Shown here in pieces: positions 1 through 6,087 of a stretch of DNA of 6,415 bases. The DNA lies in assembly GCA_036273935.1 (NCBI GenBank), contig DASUGQ010000464.1:1-6415 (forward strand). The letters run 5' to 3'. The notes below the pieces were generated by a model. It searched no databases. It worked only from the letters and a program-made list of their open reading frames with translations, and was not told the DNA's origin. The translations under genes and the position numbers were made by a program. Numbering within the stretch: position 1 is the stretch's first letter; every line of letters starts with the position of its first letter. This DNA comes from ZC4RG29 sp036273935. GTDB lineage: Bacteria; Bacteroidota; Bacteroidia; Cytophagales; Cyclobacteriaceae.

Positions 1-938
1 CGCCTTGAAAGAGGAACTTCTCTCAGAATCTGATCAACTTTTAAATTTTTATCCAGGTTCTGATGAATGAACTTCAACGCTGTTACAATGTATGCATCCT
101 TACTTGCAAATATATCGGTAGAGTGGCGGGTAACGACCTGCGTTGAATGAACGACAATATCATACCACGATGAACAATCTTTGGCCTCAACCATGCGCTC
201 CATTAAACGCGCTGCCTCATAGCCGCCTTTCTCCGTATCCAGGTCAATGCTTGATAGCGGAGGATCAGAGAGTTCGCAGATCATCTCGTCGTTGTCAACT
301 CCCAACACGGCAACTTCATCCGGAATACGGATACCAGCATGACGAGCAGCCTCAGTAACATGGTGTCCCTGGTTGTCGTCGCAAGTCATTAGCGCGATGG
401 GCTTAGGCAGTGACTTCAGCCATTGACTGAGCTCTGATGGTTTATAGTACCAAAGATCCTGCGATCTTGCATCCTTGTGTTCGAAATAATGTACGTCGTA
501 TCCTGATTCCTGTATACGTTGTTCGAATCCCATGGCCCGCTCGCGCGACCAGACGATGTTGTTGAAACCGTAAAACGCGAAGTTTGTAAAACCTTTCTTA
601 AGAAAGTATTCAGCGCCAAGCATCCCGGTATCACAATAAGAACTCGTAATGTTCGGGACTGTGTGGAGTCTTTCTTTAAAATCCTGTGCGATGATCGGAA
701 TGTTTTCCTGCGTAAAAATCCTAGCCTCATCATCATCATGGAATAGCCCGATTATTCCATCGGCTTCCCATTCCTTCGCCCATTTCAATATCCCTTTCAT
801 GCCAAGTTTTTCACGGTATGATGTCGGCATTCTGCAGAATGTCCACGGACCATGATCTTTGGAGTAGCGTGTGATTCCGCGGAGGAGGTCTTTTCCGTAT
901 TCTTCCTCAAAATCGCTAAGTAAAATAATCTTGATCAT
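1..938 (-). CDS. XylR-type transcriptional regulator (PBP1-like sensor + AraC DNA-binding domain), C-terminus cut by window edge
   Basis: Read by hand on the minus strand: ATG at 938 opens a frame of 312 codons that runs off the left edge. It starts MIKIILLSDFEEEYGKDLLR. Residues 1 to about 275 look like the LacI/ribose-binding type sugar sensor of E. coli XylR: AFYGF at 121-125, TCDDN at 185-189, VLGVDNDE at 211-218, PLSSI at 227-231 and the linker VVTRHSTD at 268-275. From about residue 284 an AraC-type DNA-binding domain begins (LKVDQILREVPLSR at 299-312, like the XylR segment before its first recognition helix). Whole XylR proteins are near 390 residues, so roughly 80 residues, including most of both helix-turn-helix units, are missing only because the window ends. 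An in-frame TAA lies 15 nt upstream of the ATG, which fixes the start well; there is no Shine-Dalgarno. It lies 54 nt downstream of the aldolase gene on the same strand, so co-transcription is likely. Ligand unknown; xylose should not be assumed. Confidence 0.9.
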   Translation of the reverse strand, partial: MIKIILLSDFEEEYGKDLLRGITRYSKDHGPWTFCRMPTSYREKLGMKGILKWAKEWEADGIIGLFHDDDEARIFTQENIPIIAQDFKERLHTVPNITSSYCDTGMLGAEYFLKKGFTNFAFYGFNNIVWSRERAMGFEQRIQESGYDVHYFEHKDARSQDLWYYKPSELSQWLKSLPKPIALMTCDDNQGHHVTEAARHAGIRIPDEVAVLGVDNDEMICELSDPPLSSIDLDTEKGGYEAARLMERMVEAKDCSSWYDIVVHSTQVVTRHSTDIFASKDAYIVTALKFIHQNLDKNLKVDQILREVPLSR

Positions 939-992
939 TATGTTTAACGTTTAGGTTCGGTCTGCTTCGACGTTGATAAATGTATAATTCTC

Positions 993-1940
993 TTAAAGAA
1001 TATCGGTCGTCAAATTCTTTTCTGTGGTATACCTGAAAAGCGTTGTTGCTTTCAATTTCTCGTACAATACTTCGCTATCCGCCTGAGTGAGTGATTTTAA
1101 CGGACGCCGCACAGGGCCGCAATCCACTCCGATGAATCGCATGATTTCTTTGCCCGAGATAATGTTGTTGTATGAAAGAATGATCTTATAAATAGCGTCA
1201 GCCTCTTCCTCTAGTTGGAGTACGGTTTCGATGTCGCCTCTGCCGACGGCTTCGATCATCTTCAGGTAAAGCGAATTCATATAGTTGTAGGTGCTTCCCA
1301 CATAGTGACGATTGCCACCGGTGTGAAGCATCATAAACGCTTCGTCGGTCCCCCAGTAAAGAGCATATTTACCTTTTGCAAAATGCAGGCAATGTTGATA
1401 ATCAACCAGGTCTGTGAAACTGTTTTTGATTCCGCCGAAGTTTGGAATCCGTCGAACGGCAAGTTCGAGGAAGCTGATCATGGGAAAATTCACTCCTGTG
1501 AGAGAGGGAATATTGTAAAAATAGAAAGGAATTTGAGGTGCTGCAGCGGCAATGTACTCACATTGATCAATCAATTCCTGAAGGGTCTTGGGGCGAAAGT
1601 AAAATGTGGGAACCATGGCGAACCCATCGACGCCCTGTGCCTGCGCATGTTCGGCCATCTGTGCAGCCTCCAACAAATTGGAACTGCCCACATGAACAAA
1701 TATTTTGCAGTCATTTGCGCCGCTTTCCTTTCGGACATTCATCCACCGTTCTACCAGCTGAAGTCTTTCCAGCAGGCTTAAAGACATGCACTCGCCGGTT
1801 GTTCCATTAAGGAAGACACCGTTTGCACGCGCATCAACGATGTGATTAAATAAATCCGGAATACGATTCCAATTGACGGTGCCATCCGGAAACATGGGGG
1901 TAAAGGATGCGCAAAGAATCTCTACATCACTATTTCTCAT
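993..1940 (-). CDS. N-acetylneuraminate lyase-like aldolase, dihydrodipicolinate synthase (DapA) family
   Basis: Class I aldolase of the DapA/NanA superfamily, 315 residues from ATG 1940, a typical length for a TIM-barrel lyase. Cytosolic; expected to cleave a 2-keto-3-deoxy acid (N-acetylneuraminate in the namesake) to pyruvate and an aldehyde sugar through a lysine Schiff base. Visible motifs: FLNGTTGE at 43-50 (pyruvate carboxylate binding), FYFYNIP with catalytic Tyr142, GGIKNS with Schiff-base Lys172, YWGTDEAF with Asp199/Glu200, and GSTYNYM with Ser216. These match Tyr137, Lys165, Asp191/Glu192 and Ser208 of E. coli NanA, and GSTYN is typical of sialate lyases rather than dihydrodipicolinate synthases. 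The end (GPVRRPL) also resembles vertebrate-type lyases. Start choice: the frame opens upstream at a TTG at 1982, but ATG 1940 puts TP at 14-15 and GTTGE at 46-50, the same numbers as NanA; ATG 1946 is nearly as good. First gene of a minus-strand pair with the XylR-type regulator. Family certain; sialate as substrate about 55%. A uronate-derived keto-deoxy acid is the main alternative. Confidence 0.9.
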   Translation of the reverse strand: MRNSDVEILCASFTPMFPDGTVNWNRIPDLFNHIVDARANGVFLNGTTGECMSLSLLERLQLVERWMNVRKESGANDCKIFVHVGSSNLLEAAQMAEHAQAQGVDGFAMVPTFYFRPKTLQELIDQCEYIAAAAPQIPFYFYNIPSLTGVNFPMISFLELAVRRIPNFGGIKNSFTDLVDYQHCLHFAKGKYALYWGTDEAFMMLHTGGNRHYVGSTYNYMNSLYLKMIEAVGRGDIETVLQLEEEADAIYKIILSYNNIISGKEIMRFIGVDCGPVRRPLKSLTQADSEVLYEKLKATTLFRYTTEKNLTTDIL

Positions 1941-1950
1941 GACCATCGTT

Positions 1951-1967
1951 GCAACAATTGATGTTGC
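1951..1967. promoter_or_regulatory. 17-bp inverted repeat GCAACA-N5-TGTTGC upstream of the aldolase start, possible operator
   Basis: Perfect 6-bp arms (1951-1956 and 1962-1967) separated by ATTGA. The element ends 10 nt upstream of the preferred aldolase ATG (1940) on the minus strand. A 17-bp dyad in this place could be an operator for one of the two regulators, or a hairpin over the ribosome-binding region. If translation began at the TTG at 1982 this would be coding sequence, which weakens the call. Confidence 0.3.
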
Positions 1968-1979
1968 TTTTGCCTGTGT

Positions 1980-2011
1980 CAAAGGTGTGGGTACTTTCAG
2001 GTCTTATCAAT
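1980..2011 (-). promoter_or_regulatory. Candidate Bacteroidota-type promoter for the aldolase-regulator pair
   Basis: On the minus strand, ATTG (2011-2008) is followed 20 nt later by CACCTTTG (1987-1980). This resembles the Bacteroidota -33 TTTG and -7 TAnnTTTG elements with one mismatch in each. It would start transcription about 30-35 nt upstream of ATG 1940 and place the GCAACA-N5-TGTTGC repeat in the early leader. Consensus matching only; weak. Confidence 0.25.
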
Positions 2012-2062
2012 GGATTGGTTTACTGAAAAGATGTATAAAATTCTGGTTTTGTTTGGGGAGAA

Positions 2063-2097
2063 TTTTTACCTTGAAAATCATTTGTGTAAGGTAAAAA
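2063..2097. promoter_or_regulatory. Perfect 10-bp inverted repeat TTTTTACCTT-N15-AAGGTAAAAA in the divergent promoter region
   Basis: Arms at 2063-2072 and 2088-2097 pair at all ten positions around a 15-nt spacer, ending 24 nt before the AraC-family gene start. GGTAA recurs at 2102-2106, 12 bp after the copy in the right arm. Arm centres are 25 bp apart, so a dimeric regulator could hold both half-sites; autoregulation by the adjacent AraC protein or control by the XylR-type protein are both reasonable guesses. A terminator is unlikely, since the region lies between divergent starts and the stem is AT-rich. Confidence 0.45.
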
Positions 2098-2121
2098 GTG
2101 TGGTAAGGAATTATTTTCATC

Positions 2122-2988
2122 ATGTCGCAGGTCGGAGCAATTCATCGCTATTCAACTATTCCGGAACACATCTACAAACGGATTCGCCAGCATCCACTGT
2201 GCAGTAATTTCTTTCTTATTGAAATTGGTTATGAGGAGAGGACGCTCTTTTACCCGGTTTCCAAAATCCGCGCGTCCGATGAATTTATCCTCGTCTATGT
2301 GGTTTTTGGCGTGGGGTGGTACCGGTACAAAAAGCATAAACATAAGGTTGGGGAAAACGACTTTTTTGTTCTGCCCGTGAAATCAATTGGAGCTATCGAG
2401 GTATCGGCAGAAAACCCATGGACAATTTATTGGGCTTTTTTTGCCGGAACACAAGCTGCGAAGGTGTCACGCTTTCTCATGGGGAAAGACTATGCTCCAA
2501 AAAACGCTAAACCCCTCGTGGGGCGTGTCGCCCAGTTCAATGATATTTTACATCATCTTGATCTGATGGAGAATATCGAAAACCTCGTATATGTCAACAG
2601 TCGCTTTTATTCTTTCGTCTGCTCATTTAAACTAAGAGTCCTCGCTGCCAGGAAGCATGGAAAAAAAGACCGGGCTATTCATACGATAGAATATATGCGG
2701 GAAAATATCGGGAAGGTCATTACTTTGGAAGAGTTGGCCAACGTGGCTGGATTGTCAGTTTCGCACTATTGTGCTGTATTCAAGAAGAGAACTTCTCAAA
2801 CACCGATGCAATTATTTACATCAATGAAGATTCAACGGGCATGTCAATGGCTGCAAAATCAGAATCAGACAATCAAAAGCGTTGCCTACAACCTGGGTTT
2901 TTTTGATCAATATCATTTTTCGAAGGTGTTTAAGGAGGTAATGGGTGTCACGCCAAAAGTTTTTAAAAAGGGAAAGGGAAGCGATTGA
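2122..2988 (+). CDS. AraC-family transcriptional regulator (cupin sensor + two helix-turn-helix motifs)
   Basis: 288 residues, the normal length for two-domain AraC regulators. Residues about 30-170 form the AraC-binding cupin-like sensor (DEFILVYVVFGVGWYRYK at 53-70, ENDFFVLP at 78-85, NPWTIYW at 98-104). DNA-binding domain: first helix-turn-helix near 201-223 (TLEELANVAGLSVSHYCAVF), second near 251-283 (IKSVAYNLGFFDQYHFSKVF, then the family signature GVTPKVFKK). Known relatives activate sugar genes when ligand binds the sensor. Oddity: in relatives I recall, the strand after VLP carries a Pro-His pair and the segment after the Trp reads IHF; here these are VKSIGAIEV and AFF, so the usual pocket histidines seem absent. 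TAAGGAA ending 11 nt before the ATG is a weak ribosome-binding site. It is divergent from the aldolase and 140 bp ahead of the permease genes, so it probably regulates one or both units. Effector unknown. Confidence 0.93.
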   Translation: MSQVGAIHRYSTIPEHIYKRIRQHPLCSNFFLIEIGYEERTLFYPVSKIRASDEFILVYVVFGVGWYRYKKHKHKVGENDFFVLPVKSIGAIEVSAENPWTIYWAFFAGTQAAKVSRFLMGKDYAPKNAKPLVGRVAQFNDILHHLDLMENIENLVYVNSRFYSFVCSFKLRVLAARKHGKKDRAIHTIEYMRENIGKVITLEELANVAGLSVSHYCAVFKKRTSQTPMQLFTSMKIQRACQWLQNQNQTIKSVAYNLGFFDQYHFSKVFKEVMGVTPKVFKKGKGSD

Positions 2989-3128
2989 TCAGGCTATTTC
3001 GCAATTTGAGGTTTATAAATCGTTAAATACCCGCTTCCATACACATTCAAACCGTAATCTTATCGCATGAGAGAACGAATCAACAAACATTCTTCCTTTT
3101 TCATACCAGGCATTTCAACTCGTCGGAT

Positions 3129-4394
3129 ATGAAGCAAAATACTTTTATTGTCCTTCTTATTTTTTTGATATTCGCGGTCATTTCTTTTCTGACGAACATA
3201 TTGGGGCCATTGGTTCCTGATATTATAAACAGCTTTCATCTCAGCATCGGCCTGGCAGGATTTCTTCCTTTTTCTTTTTTTGTCGCCTATGGTGTTATGT
3301 CAATACCTGCAGGTATACTCATCGAAAAGTATTCAGAGAAAGCGGTGATCCTCATGGGATTTCTGTTGGCTTTCATCGCAGCGTTGCTGTTTGCCATTGT
3401 TCCCACGTTTCTTGTTGCGCTAATTTCACTTTTTTCAATTGGTATTGGAATGGCCATGCTGCAGGTAGTGATCAATCCGTTACTTCGACAGGCCGGAGGA
3501 GATCAACACTTTGCATTTAATTCTGTGCTGGCGAATTTCTTTTTCGGGGCGGCGTCATTCTTAAGTCCACTGCTGTATAGCGCACTGGTAAGTAATATTC
3601 ATACAGATTCAAACAATAAATTGATTTTGATCTTCAATCGGCTGGTGACGCCGGAACTAAAATGGATTTCTTTGTATTGGGTGTTTGCTGTCACTTGTTT
3701 ACTCATGATTGTAATGATCTTGTTTGTGAAGTTTCCAAAAGTGGACCTGAAGGCGGATGAAAAAATGGAGACGGGAACGGTATTGCAGGAACTCCTTCGG
3801 AACAGAACGGTCATTCTTTATTTCATCGGGATATTTGCTTACGTTGGAACGGAACAAGGCATCGCCAACTGGACGTCCAAGTTTCTTCAACTTTATCATG
3901 GAATCGATCCTGCCACGCAAGGCGCTGAAGCAATCTCCTATTTCTGGGGATTGATTACCATAGGGTGTTTCCTTGGATTATTACTCCTGAAGCTTTTTGA
4001 CAGCCGTAAGCTGCTGGTCGTCTTTGCCACTGGTGCGCTGACTGTGTTGTTGCTGGCATTGTTTGGGAGCGCGGGCGTGGCGTTGTGGGCGTTCCCCGCA
4101 TGCGGTTTTTTCCTGTCCATTATGTGGTCGGTGGTTTTTTCACTGGGGATGAATTCACTTCCATCACATCACGGAACATTCTCGGGAATTTTGTGCACGG
4201 GTATTGTCGGTGGAGCAGTAGTGCCTTTGATCATCGGAGGTGTCGCTGAAGTGGTTGGGCTGCGCCTTGCCATGTTAGTCATATTAATGACGTTGGGGTA
4301 TATTTTAAGCATTGGCCTATGGGCACGGCCACTGGTAAACAATTCAACCGTTAAAAAATGGACCGAACTTTTTTCAGCCAAAACTGCAGCTTAG
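3129..4394 (+). CDS. MFS sugar permease, FHS (FucP/GluP-like) family
   Basis: 421 residues, inner membrane, about 12 hydrophobic helices: near 6-26, 41-63, 72-92, 94-118, 130-155, 178-201, then after a charged central loop (202-226) 228-250, 268-290, 294-314, 318-342, 350-372 and 376-398. The helix 2-3 loop GILIEKYSEK (62-71) is an MFS motif A variant, NP at 116-117 matches the FucP-type NPF/NPL motif, and YVGTEQGIANW (238-248) resembles the FHS signature YVGxE. Relatives import L-fucose, glucose/galactose or N-acetyl sugars with protons. Aligning from memory with E. coli FucP, proton-coupling residues Asp46 and Glu135 fall on Asn23 and Gln112, so coupling may differ. It lies 140 bp after the AraC gene and 30 nt before the sodium symporter, a tight pair likely on one transcript. 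No Shine-Dalgarno before the ATG. Substrate not determined; an acidic or amino sugar fits the neighbours. Confidence 0.92.
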   Translation: MKQNTFIVLLIFLIFAVISFLTNILGPLVPDIINSFHLSIGLAGFLPFSFFVAYGVMSIPAGILIEKYSEKAVILMGFLLAFIAALLFAIVPTFLVALISLFSIGIGMAMLQVVINPLLRQAGGDQHFAFNSVLANFFFGAASFLSPLLYSALVSNIHTDSNNKLILIFNRLVTPELKWISLYWVFAVTCLLMIVMILFVKFPKVDLKADEKMETGTVLQELLRNRTVILYFIGIFAYVGTEQGIANWTSKFLQLYHGIDPATQGAEAISYFWGLITIGCFLGLLLLKLFDSRKLLVVFATGALTVLLLALFGSAGVALWAFPACGFFLSIMWSVVFSLGMNSLPSHHGTFSGILCTGIVGGAVVPLIIGGVAEVVGLRLAMLVILMTLGYILSIGLWARPLVNNSTVKKWTELFSAKTAA

Positions 4395-4424
4395 TTTTTT
4401 AGAAATGACCAATCTCTTAATTCC

Positions 4425-5963
4425 ATGAATGAATTGCCAGTTGTCGATATTGTGATTATCGTTCTCTATTTATTAGGGATGATCGGCATCGGAGTATATT
4501 TTTCAAGGAAGAATACCAATACAGATCAATTCACAAAAGCATCGGGTCATATTCCGGGATGGGCGTTGGGTCTCAGCTTTTACGCCACGTTCTTAAGCAG
4601 CAATACTTTTCTGGGTGTTCCGGGAAAATCATTTGGGAGCAACTGGAATTCATTTGTCTTCAGCTTGTCAATGCCGCTCGCTGCCTGGGTTGCGTCAAAG
4701 TATTTCGTTCCGTTCTATCGCAAAACAGGGGAGATCAGTGCATACACACATCTTGAACATCGGTTTGGCCCCTGGGCGCGAACCTACACCATGTTGTGTT
4801 TCGTTCTTACGCAGCTCGCGCGGATGGGATCGATCTTCTTTGGGATAGCCTTAACGTTGGAAGCGCTCACCGGCATCGACATGCGGACCATTATGATGGT
4901 AAGTGGCGTGTGTATTATCATCTATACGATGCTCGGTGGAATGGAGGCTGTAATCTGGACGGAAGTTGCTCAAGCTGTTATCAAAACCATTGGCGCGGCG
5001 GCAGTGTTGTGGCTTGTTGTGGACGAAATGCGAAATGGTGTCGGTGACATCATTTCAATAGGCACGACCGACAACAAATTTAGCCTGGGAAGTTTTAGCC
5101 TTACCGATTTCGCAACGTCGACGTTCTGGGTTGTATTTCTCTATGGATTTTTTATCAACCTGAATAATTTTGGTATTGATCAGAATTATGTTCAGCGGTA
5201 TCATACAGCAAAGACAGAGAAAGAGGCAGCTAATAGCATTTGGTTGTGTGTGTACTGGTACTTACCTGTGTCATTGGTTTTCTTTTTCATTGGTACAGCG
5301 CTTTACGCTTATTTTCAGCAACATCCTGAGTTGATTGAGGTCGTTAAAAATCAGGTGGCGTTGGAGAAAGGTGTTCAGGTTGCGTCATTAACACCCGCTG
5401 ACTACGGTGACAAAGTGCTACCGCACTTTATGGTCACGAAAGTGCCGCATGGTCTCCTGGGATTGATCATCGCCGCAATATTATCGGCAGCGATGAGTAC
5501 CATCAGCAGCGGAATGAACAGCAGCGCTACGGTTTTTTTGAAGGACATTTATCAGCGCTATATTGATAAGGACATCACACCCAAAAAAGAAATGGTCGTC
5601 CTGTATTTTTCGACAGCCTCGATGGGCGTTCTTGCGATCATTACCGGGATCGCAATGATCGGCGTCAAGAGTATTCTTGACCTGTGGTGGCAACTTGCCG
5701 GGATTTTCTCAGGAGGAATGCTGGGATTGTTTTTGCTGGGTATGATCAGCAAAAGCGCCGGTAACATAGAGGCAAAACTGGCTACTGTCATTGGCGTACT
5801 GGTGATTCTTTGGATGACTTTATCCGGGATGTTTCCTGAAAAATATGAAGCCCTGAGAAATCCATTTCATTTGAACATGATCATCGTGATCGGTACGCTT
5901 TCGATTTTTTTAACCGGCATTTTGATTGCCTCCTTTAGAAACAGGACCATTCAAAAGATGTGA
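4425..5963 (+). CDS. Sodium:solute symporter (SSS family), SiaT-like
   Basis: 512 residues, inner membrane, LeuT-fold symporter with about 13 hydrophobic segments. Landmarks: VYFSRKN (24-30), GWALGLSFYATFLSSNTF (45-62, the broken first core helix), GGMEAVIWTEVAQA (171-184), DQNYVQRY (252-259), and the sodium-site helix AAILSAAMSTISSGMNS (350-366). Compared from memory with the sialic acid symporter SiaT of Proteus mirabilis, the carboxylate-holding Ser60, Thr63 and Arg135 map to Ser58, Thr61 and Arg133, and the Na2-site Ser342/Ser343 map to Ser358/Thr359. SiaT Thr58, Phe78 and Gln82 are replaced by Phe56, Ser76 and Ser80, and the second sodium-site Asp182 by Glu180. So an acidic substrate is plausible, but classical sialic acid is uncertain. 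The ATG lies 30 nt after the MFS stop with no Shine-Dalgarno. The tandem arrangement suggests both permeases serve one pathway, or a parent sugar and its product. Confidence 0.93.
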   Translation: MNELPVVDIVIIVLYLLGMIGIGVYFSRKNTNTDQFTKASGHIPGWALGLSFYATFLSSNTFLGVPGKSFGSNWNSFVFSLSMPLAAWVASKYFVPFYRKTGEISAYTHLEHRFGPWARTYTMLCFVLTQLARMGSIFFGIALTLEALTGIDMRTIMMVSGVCIIIYTMLGGMEAVIWTEVAQAVIKTIGAAAVLWLVVDEMRNGVGDIISIGTTDNKFSLGSFSLTDFATSTFWVVFLYGFFINLNNFGIDQNYVQRYHTAKTEKEAANSIWLCVYWYLPVSLVFFFIGTALYAYFQQHPELIEVVKNQVALEKGVQVASLTPADYGDKVLPHFMVTKVPHGLLGLIIAAILSAAMSTISSGMNSSATVFLKDIYQRYIDKDITPKKEMVVLYFSTASMGVLAIITGIAMIGVKSILDLWWQLAGIFSGGMLGLFLLGMISKSAGNIEAKLATVIGVLVILWMTLSGMFPEKYEALRNPFHLNMIIVIGTLSIFLTGILIASFRNRTIQKM

Positions 5964-5988
5964 TCTGGCAGTTTTTCATTGACCGTTT

Positions 5989-6018
5989 TTTGGTACATTC
6001 GATTGAACTTTACCTTTA
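5989..6018 (+). promoter_or_regulatory. Candidate Bacteroidota-type promoter for the CE15-like esterase gene
   Basis: TTTG at 5989-5992, an 18-nt spacer, then TACCTTTA at 6011-6018, which differs from the -7 consensus TAnnTTTG only in the last base. Transcription would begin near 6025, giving a leader of about 63 nt to ATG 6088. The 124-bp gap after the symporter shows no hairpin followed by a T run, so read-through from upstream is also possible. Confidence 0.45.
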
Positions 6019-6037
6019 ATCGACTAACCTGTTCCAA

Positions 6038-6049
6038 GTATGTTCATAC
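6038..6049. repeat. 12-bp inverted repeat GTATG-TT-CATAC before the esterase gene
   Basis: Perfect 5-bp arms at 6038-6042 and 6045-6049, lying between the candidate promoter and the preferred start. The arm contains an alternative in-frame ATG (6040). TACCTTTA, already present at 6011-6018, recurs directly after it at 6047-6054. It could be a small operator or chance; arms this short are not strong evidence. Confidence 0.2.
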
Positions 6050-6087
6050 CTTTACAGTCTCAGCGCGACTTTCATGAAAAGCATATC

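Noticed and set aside
416..739. 107-codon minus-strand open frame within the XylR-type gene
   Set aside because: It overlaps the true regulator frame on the same strand in a different phase; the regulator translation matches XylR landmarks throughout while this one is low in complexity and unrecognisable.
728..739. Four tandem CAT triplets, microsatellite-like
   Set aside because: They encode His-Asp-Asp-Asp on the minus strand inside the regulator, and four units are too few to argue for phase variation.
939..992. Separate promoter for the XylR-type gene (TACATTTA on the minus strand)
   Set aside because: The nearest TTTG is 26 nt upstream, longer than usual spacing, and the short gap fits simple co-transcription with the aldolase.
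1215..1781. 188-codon open frame on the plus strand opposite the aldolase gene
   Set aside because: It lies wholly antisense to a well-supported enzyme gene and its translation shows no recognisable domain; the aldolase frame carries all the catalytic motifs.
1941..1982. TTG start at 1982 adding 14 residues to the aldolase
   Set aside because: The extra residues are not expected for the family, and starting at ATG 1940 gives motif numbering identical to E. coli NanA at the N-terminus.
2989..3128. Promoter for the permease pair in the 140-bp gap (TTTG at 3005-3008)
   Set aside because: The only -7 candidate at proper spacing, TACCCGCT at 3029-3036, shares just TA with the consensus; no convincing promoter, dyad or terminator is visible, though one may exist.
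4392..4401. T run directly after the MFS stop codon as a terminator
   Set aside because: No stem precedes it, and the next gene starts only 30 nt after the stop, so a terminator here is unlikely.
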